A stretch of 64,000 nt of DNA from Rhodococcus sp. HM1 (lineage in GTDB: Bacteria > Actinomycetota > Actinomycetes > Mycobacteriales > Mycobacteriaceae), in the NCBI RefSeq assembly GCF_023218075.1, contig NZ_JALPTB010000007.1:1-64000 (forward strand), written 5' to 3'. The stretch's first letter is position 1; each line of letters opens with the position of its first letter. Shown here one piece after another: positions 60,431 to 64,000 of this stretch. The translations under genes were made by a program, and so were the position numbers. The notes under the pieces are model-generated. The model did no database searches. It was not told the origin of the DNA and was given only the letters and a program-made list of their open reading frames with translations.

Positions 60431-62136
60431 CGTGCGGTCACCTCCACGACGGTGTCGGCGGCGGCGAGCAGGGTGGGCCGGTGCGCGACGACGACGACGG
60501 TCGCGCCGCGGTCCGCGCGTTCGCGCAGTGCGGCCAGGACGGTCGCCTCGGTCGCGGTGTCGAGGTGTGCGGTCGGTTCGTCGAGCAGCAGCACCGGACG
60601 CGGGGACGCGAGGGTGCGGGTCAGCGCGAGACGTTGCCGCTGGCCGAGGGACAGGCCGGTTCCGCCGGCTCCGACCCGGGTGTCCCATCCGTCCGGGAGT
60701 TCGTCCAGCACCTCGTCGAACCCTGTTGCAGCACAGACATCTACAAGACCGGGTGAGGTGGCGTCGACACCGGTGAGCGCGAGATTGTCGGCGAGGGTCC
60801 CGGGCAGCAGGACCGGCCGCTGCGGCAGCCAGGCGACCTGCGACCACCAGGCGTCGGTGCCGCGCACTTCGTCGCCGCCGATCAGGACGCGGCCGGACGA
60901 GGGTTCGGCGAGACCGAGGATCGCGAGCAGCGCGGTGCTCTTGCCGGCGCCGTTGGCGCCGGTGAGCACGGTGATCGTGCCGGGGCGGCACACCGCGTCG
61001 AGGTCGTGCGGGGCGTAGCCGTCGCGACCCGCAACGGACACGCCGTCGAGCACGAGGTCGCGACCGCGGGCGTCGAGTGCGCGTCCTCCCGCGGGCGTGA
61101 CGGCAGCCGGGGACGCGGTGTCGAGGATCGCGAAAGCCCTTTCCGCCGCGGCCATTCCGTCCTCGGCGGCATGGAACTTGGCGCCGACGGTACGCAGAGG
61201 CAGATACGCCTCGGGCGCGAGAATCAACGCGACGATCCCGGCCTCGAGCGGCATCCCGCCGACGACGAGACGCAACCCGATACCGACGGCGACGAGCGCC
61301 ACCGACAGGGTCGCGAGGAATTCGAGCACCGAACCGGACAGGAACGCGACCCGCAGCGCCGACATGGTGGCGCGGCGGTGGTCGTCCCCGAGTTCGCGGA
61401 CGCGGCCGGCGGGTCCCTTCTCGCGACCGAGCGCGCGCAGGGTCGGCAGGCCCGCGAGCAGGTCGAGCAACTGTGCGGACAGGGTGGTCATCGTGCGCAG
61501 GGTGCGGTCGGCGCGACCCTTGGTGAGCAGGCCGATGAGGATCATGAACACCGGGATGAGCGGCAGGGTCACGGCGACGACGATCGCGGAGGTGAGGTCC
61601 TGGGTCGCGATGGCGACGAGCACGATGGGGGTGGACACGACCGCGAGCAGCAGCGCCGGCACGTAGCCGGTGAGGTATTCGGTCAGGCCGCCGAGTCCGC
61701 GGGTGAGCACCGTGGCGATCTCGTCGCGGCGCGGATCCAGGTCGCGGGGCGGCGTCGCCGCGGCCGCGGCGAGTACCTCGTGTTCGAGTTCGGCGACGAC
61801 CCGGCTCGCGGAACGGTGCGCGTAACGGCTGCGTACCCAGGTGGTGACGACACGCACCGCGATCGCCGCGGCCAGCACGATCAGATCGGTGCGCCAGTCC
61901 CCCAGGGCGCGAGCGTCGGTGGTGATGACCCCTGCGAGGATCCGGCCGATCATCAACGCGGACACCACGATTGCCGCGACGTCGATCAGCGCGGCGACGA
62001 CCGACAGGACGAGATATCCGCGGACGGACGCCGAATAGCGCCACAGCCGCGGATCGATCGGGCGACGACGCCCCCGCGCACCGCCGGATTCCGCGGAATC
62101 GGGACGGTGCGCGGGGGTGACGTCGGGGGTGGTCAC
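60427..62136 (-). CDS. cydD: Cytochrome bd assembly ABC transporter, CydD
   Basis: 569 residues. Six N-terminal helices (YLVLSVVAALIDVAAIVVSALM onward), then the ATPase with Walker A VLTGANGAGKSTAL, signature GLSLGQRQRLALTR and Walker B VLLLDEPTAHLD. It works with CydC. GTG 62136 overlaps the cydB stop (GTGA), so it is coupled to the oxidase genes. The order A, B, D, C is as in mycobacteria. Confidence 0.93.
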   Translation of the reverse strand: MTTPDVTPAHRPDSAESGGARGRRRPIDPRLWRYSASVRGYLVLSVVAALIDVAAIVVSALMIGRILAGVITTDARALGDWRTDLIVLAAAIAVRVVTTWVRSRYAHRSASRVVAELEHEVLAAAAATPPRDLDPRRDEIATVLTRGLGGLTEYLTGYVPALLLAVVSTPIVLVAIATQDLTSAIVVAVTLPLIPVFMILIGLLTKGRADRTLRTMTTLSAQLLDLLAGLPTLRALGREKGPAGRVRELGDDHRRATMSALRVAFLSGSVLEFLATLSVALVAVGIGLRLVVGGMPLEAGIVALILAPEAYLPLRTVGAKFHAAEDGMAAAERAFAILDTASPAAVTPAGGRALDARGRDLVLDGVSVAGRDGYAPHDLDAVCRPGTITVLTGANGAGKSTALLAILGLAEPSSGRVLIGGDEVRGTDAWWSQVAWLPQRPVLLPGTLADNLALTGVDATSPGLVDVCAATGFDEVLDELPDGWDTRVGAGGTGLSLGQRQRLALTRTLASPRPVLLLDEPTAHLDTATEATVLAALRERADRGATVVVVAHRPTLLAAADTVVEVTAR

Positions 62137-63176
62137 GACCGGCCCGCTCCGATCGGCAGGCCGATCGACTTCGGGATGTGATGGGTCGAGATGCGCTGGC
62201 GGAAGACCCAGTACGTCCAGCCCTGGTAGATCAGGACGACCGGGGTGACGAGGACGGCTGCCCACGTCATGATCTTCAGCGTGTACGGGCTCGACGACGC
62301 GTTCTCGATCGTCAGCGACCACGCCTCGTTCAGCGTCGACGGCATGACGTTCGGGAACAGCGAGCCGAAGAGCAGCACGATCGTGCCCGCGATCGCGACG
62401 GTCGTGAACACGAACGCCCAGCCTTCCCGCTCGACGCGGGTGAGTGCGACGACGGCGAGCAACGCGGCCGCGGCGATCGCCACGAGGATCCACGTCCAGG
62501 TCTTGCCGTAGGCCAGTTGCGTCCACAGCACGAACGCGCCGGCCACGACGACCGTCGGAATCGACAGGCGGTGCGCGAGTTTCACCGCGTCACCGCGGAC
62601 CTCGTCACCGGTCTTGAGTGCGAGGAACACCGCGCCGTGCAAGGCGAACACGAGTGCCGTGGTGACACCACCGAGCAGCGCGTACGGGTTCAGCAGCGCG
62701 AAGAACCCGCCGACGTACTGCTTGTCCTCGTCGATCGCGACGCCGCGGACGATGTTGGCGAACGCCACACCCCACAGGACGGCCGGCACCCAGGATCCGA
62801 CGATGATGCCGAGGTCCCAGCGGCGACGCCAGGTCGGGTCGTCGATCTTGCCGCGGTACTCGATCGCGCAGACCCGCACGATGAGCGCGAGCAGGATCAG
62901 CAGCAGCGGCAGGTAGAACCCGGAGAACAACGTCGCGTACCACTCGGGGAACGCCGCGAAGAGCGCACCCCCGGCGGTGAGCAGCCACACCTCGTTGCCG
63001 TCCCACACCGGCCCGATCGTGTTGAGCAGCACGCGCCGCCGGGTGTCGGCGACCTCGTCCCCGCCCCGTCCGAGGACGGGCATGAGCATGCCGACGCCGA
63101 AGTCGAAGCCTTCGAGCACGAAGTATCCGGTGAACAGCACCGCGATGAGGACGAACCAGAGCTCTTGAAGTCCCAT
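62133..63176 (-). CDS. cydB: Cytochrome bd ubiquinol/menaquinol oxidase subunit II
   Basis: 347 residues, eight to nine helices. LQELWFVLIAVLFTGYFVLEGFDFGVGML is the family N-terminus, and NTIGPVWDGNEVWLLTAGGA the well-conserved second block. It pairs with CydA in the high-affinity terminal oxidase, useful under low oxygen or when the cytochrome bcc-aa3 branch is blocked. ATG 63176, 12 bases after the cydA stop. Confidence 0.97.
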   Translation of the reverse strand: MGLQELWFVLIAVLFTGYFVLEGFDFGVGMLMPVLGRGGDEVADTRRRVLLNTIGPVWDGNEVWLLTAGGALFAAFPEWYATLFSGFYLPLLLILLALIVRVCAIEYRGKIDDPTWRRRWDLGIIVGSWVPAVLWGVAFANIVRGVAIDEDKQYVGGFFALLNPYALLGGVTTALVFALHGAVFLALKTGDEVRGDAVKLAHRLSIPTVVVAGAFVLWTQLAYGKTWTWILVAIAAAALLAVVALTRVEREGWAFVFTTVAIAGTIVLLFGSLFPNVMPSTLNEAWSLTIENASSSPYTLKIMTWAAVLVTPVVLIYQGWTYWVFRQRISTHHIPKSIGLPIGAGRS

Positions 63177-63188
63177 GATCGTGCTCTC

Positions 63189-64000
63189 CTAGTACGCGAA
63201 GGACAGTTGCTTGGGCCGGCCGTCGTCGGGTTCGTCGTGCTCGCCCGGCGGGTGCGCGTCGTGCGGCAGGGGCCCTTCGATCGTGTAGCGGCGGATCAGC
63301 CAGAACCACACCACGCCCAGGGCGGCGTACACGAGGGTGAACGCAACCAGCGACGTGATGACGGTGGCACCGGCATTGTCGGAGACGCCCTGGTCGACGG
63401 TGAGCCGGATCATGTCCACACCGGTCGGGTTGGGGTGCACGACCCAGGGCTGGCGTCCCATCTCGGTGAAGATCCAGCCTGCGCTGTTGGCCAGGAACGG
63501 GGTCGGGATCGCGAGGACGCTGAGCCACCCGAACCACTTCTGGTCGGGGACACGGCCGCCGCGCGTGACCCACAGTCCCGCCAGCGCCAGGGCCAGCGAG
63601 CCCGCACCGAGCCCGATCATGGCGCGGAACGACCAGTACGTCACGAACAGGTTGGGCCGGTAGTTGCCGGGACCGAACTGATCCTCGTACTGCTCCTGCA
63701 GATCCTGCACACCCTGCAGTTCGACGCCGGAGAAGTCGCCCTCGGCGAGGTAGGACAGGACGAACGGAACCTCGATGAGGTGGGTGACGCCGTCGCAGTC
63801 GTTGTGCGTGCCGATGGTCAGAACAGAGAAGTTCGGGTCGACCTCGGTGTGGCACAACGATTCCGCGGAGGCCATCTTCATCGGCTGCTGCTCGAACATC
63901 AGCTTGGCCTGGACGTCGCCGGTGAGGATCACGGCGACGCCGGAGATCATCATCACGAGCATGCCGAGCCGCGCGGCCGGACGGAAGATGCCCCGCGCGT
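63189..64000 (-). CDS. cydA: Cytochrome bd oxidase subunit I, N-terminus beyond the window
   Basis: The last 270 residues or so are visible; the frame is open to the right edge. GDVQAKLMFEQQPMKMASAE holds the conserved Q-P-x-K-M block near a heme site. ANSAGWIFTEMGRQPWVVHPNPTG is the W-x2-x-E-x-G-R-Q-P-W hallmark of subunit I. It carries hemes b558, b595 and d and oxidises menaquinol while reducing oxygen. Start not seen. Confidence 0.95.
   Translation of the reverse strand, partial: ARGIFRPAARLGMLVMMISGVAVILTGDVQAKLMFEQQPMKMASAESLCHTEVDPNFSVLTIGTHNDCDGVTHLIEVPFVLSYLAEGDFSGVELQGVQDLQEQYEDQFGPGNYRPNLFVTYWSFRAMIGLGAGSLALALAGLWVTRGGRVPDQKWFGWLSVLAIPTPFLANSAGWIFTEMGRQPWVVHPNPTGVDMIRLTVDQGVSDNAGATVITSLVAFTLVYAALGVVWFWLIRRYTIEGPLPHDAHPPGEHDEPDDGRPKQLSFAY

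Noticed and set aside
60431-62044. Upstream extension of the cydC frame within a 1133-residue ORF
   Set aside because: It is an out-of-frame shadow of cydD; only the part from about 60430 downward is real CydC.

Overview
The window is GC-rich, mycolic-acid-type actinobacterial chromosome, most likely Rhodococcus or a close relative. The evidence is the mycothiol gene mshD, a coenzyme-F420 enzyme, an acyl-ACP desaturase, PlsB2, LCP and LmeA-like envelope genes, many TetR regulators and P450s, and gene order matching two Mycobacterium tuberculosis regions: Rv0763c-Rv0771 (CYP51 operon) and Rv0813c-Rv0824c (desA1-dus-LCP-phoY2 to mshD, glnR, sulfurtransferase and nitrobindin). The species cannot be fixed from the sequence alone. 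I see no insertion sequence, prophage or CRISPR array.

Layout. 1-6.7 kb: flavodoxin-like protein (cut by the left edge), CYTH/CHAD protein, zinc alcohol dehydrogenase, tandem universal stress protein, VIT-type membrane protein and a phosphotransferase/ATPase. 6.9-11.9 kb: overlapping phospholipid operon (PlsB, HAD-PlsC fusion, YbhN-type membrane protein). 12-14 kb: small membrane protein, secreted protein and a KstR-like TetR. 14.2-32.4 kb: a large catabolic cluster around cyp51 and its ferredoxin, with three P450s in all, a KstD-like flavoprotein, a cholesterol-oxidase-like GMC enzyme, acyl-CoA synthetase, SDRs, aldehyde dehydrogenase, an NTF2-like protein and an unassigned protein. It carries a KstR-consensus box and two near-identical 19-bp operators. 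32.5-37.4 kb: DUF1254 protein, methyltransferase, and a glycosyltransferase / methyltransferase / terpenoid-cyclase-like operon. 37.5-39.1 kb: tRNA-Asp, Phe, Asp, Glu (minus), a gamma-butyrolactone-receptor-like TetR and tRNA-Lys (plus).

39-58 kb: small membrane and DUF937 proteins, then desaturase, dus, LCP, phoU(+) facing pstSCAB(-), both preceded by PHO-box-like repeats; mshD and glnR (minus); lmeA-like and thioredoxin (plus). Next comes a leaderless cysteine-rich leader ORF in front of a DUF4395 / sulfurtransferase / DUF1416 sulfur operon, a cutinase-like secreted protein with a 27-bp tandem repeat, and an unlisted 32-codon membrane peptide translationally coupled to a nitrobindin-like gene. 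58.6-64 kb: cydABDC (cytochrome bd oxidase and its assembly ABC transporter), with cydA cut by the right edge and two operator-like palindromes at the cydD/cydC junction.

The items most worth following up are the cysteine attenuator-like leader, the operator-linked CYP51 catabolic cluster, the coupled micropeptide and the palindromes inside cydDC. All functions are read from motifs, gene order and remembered family features; no searches were run.
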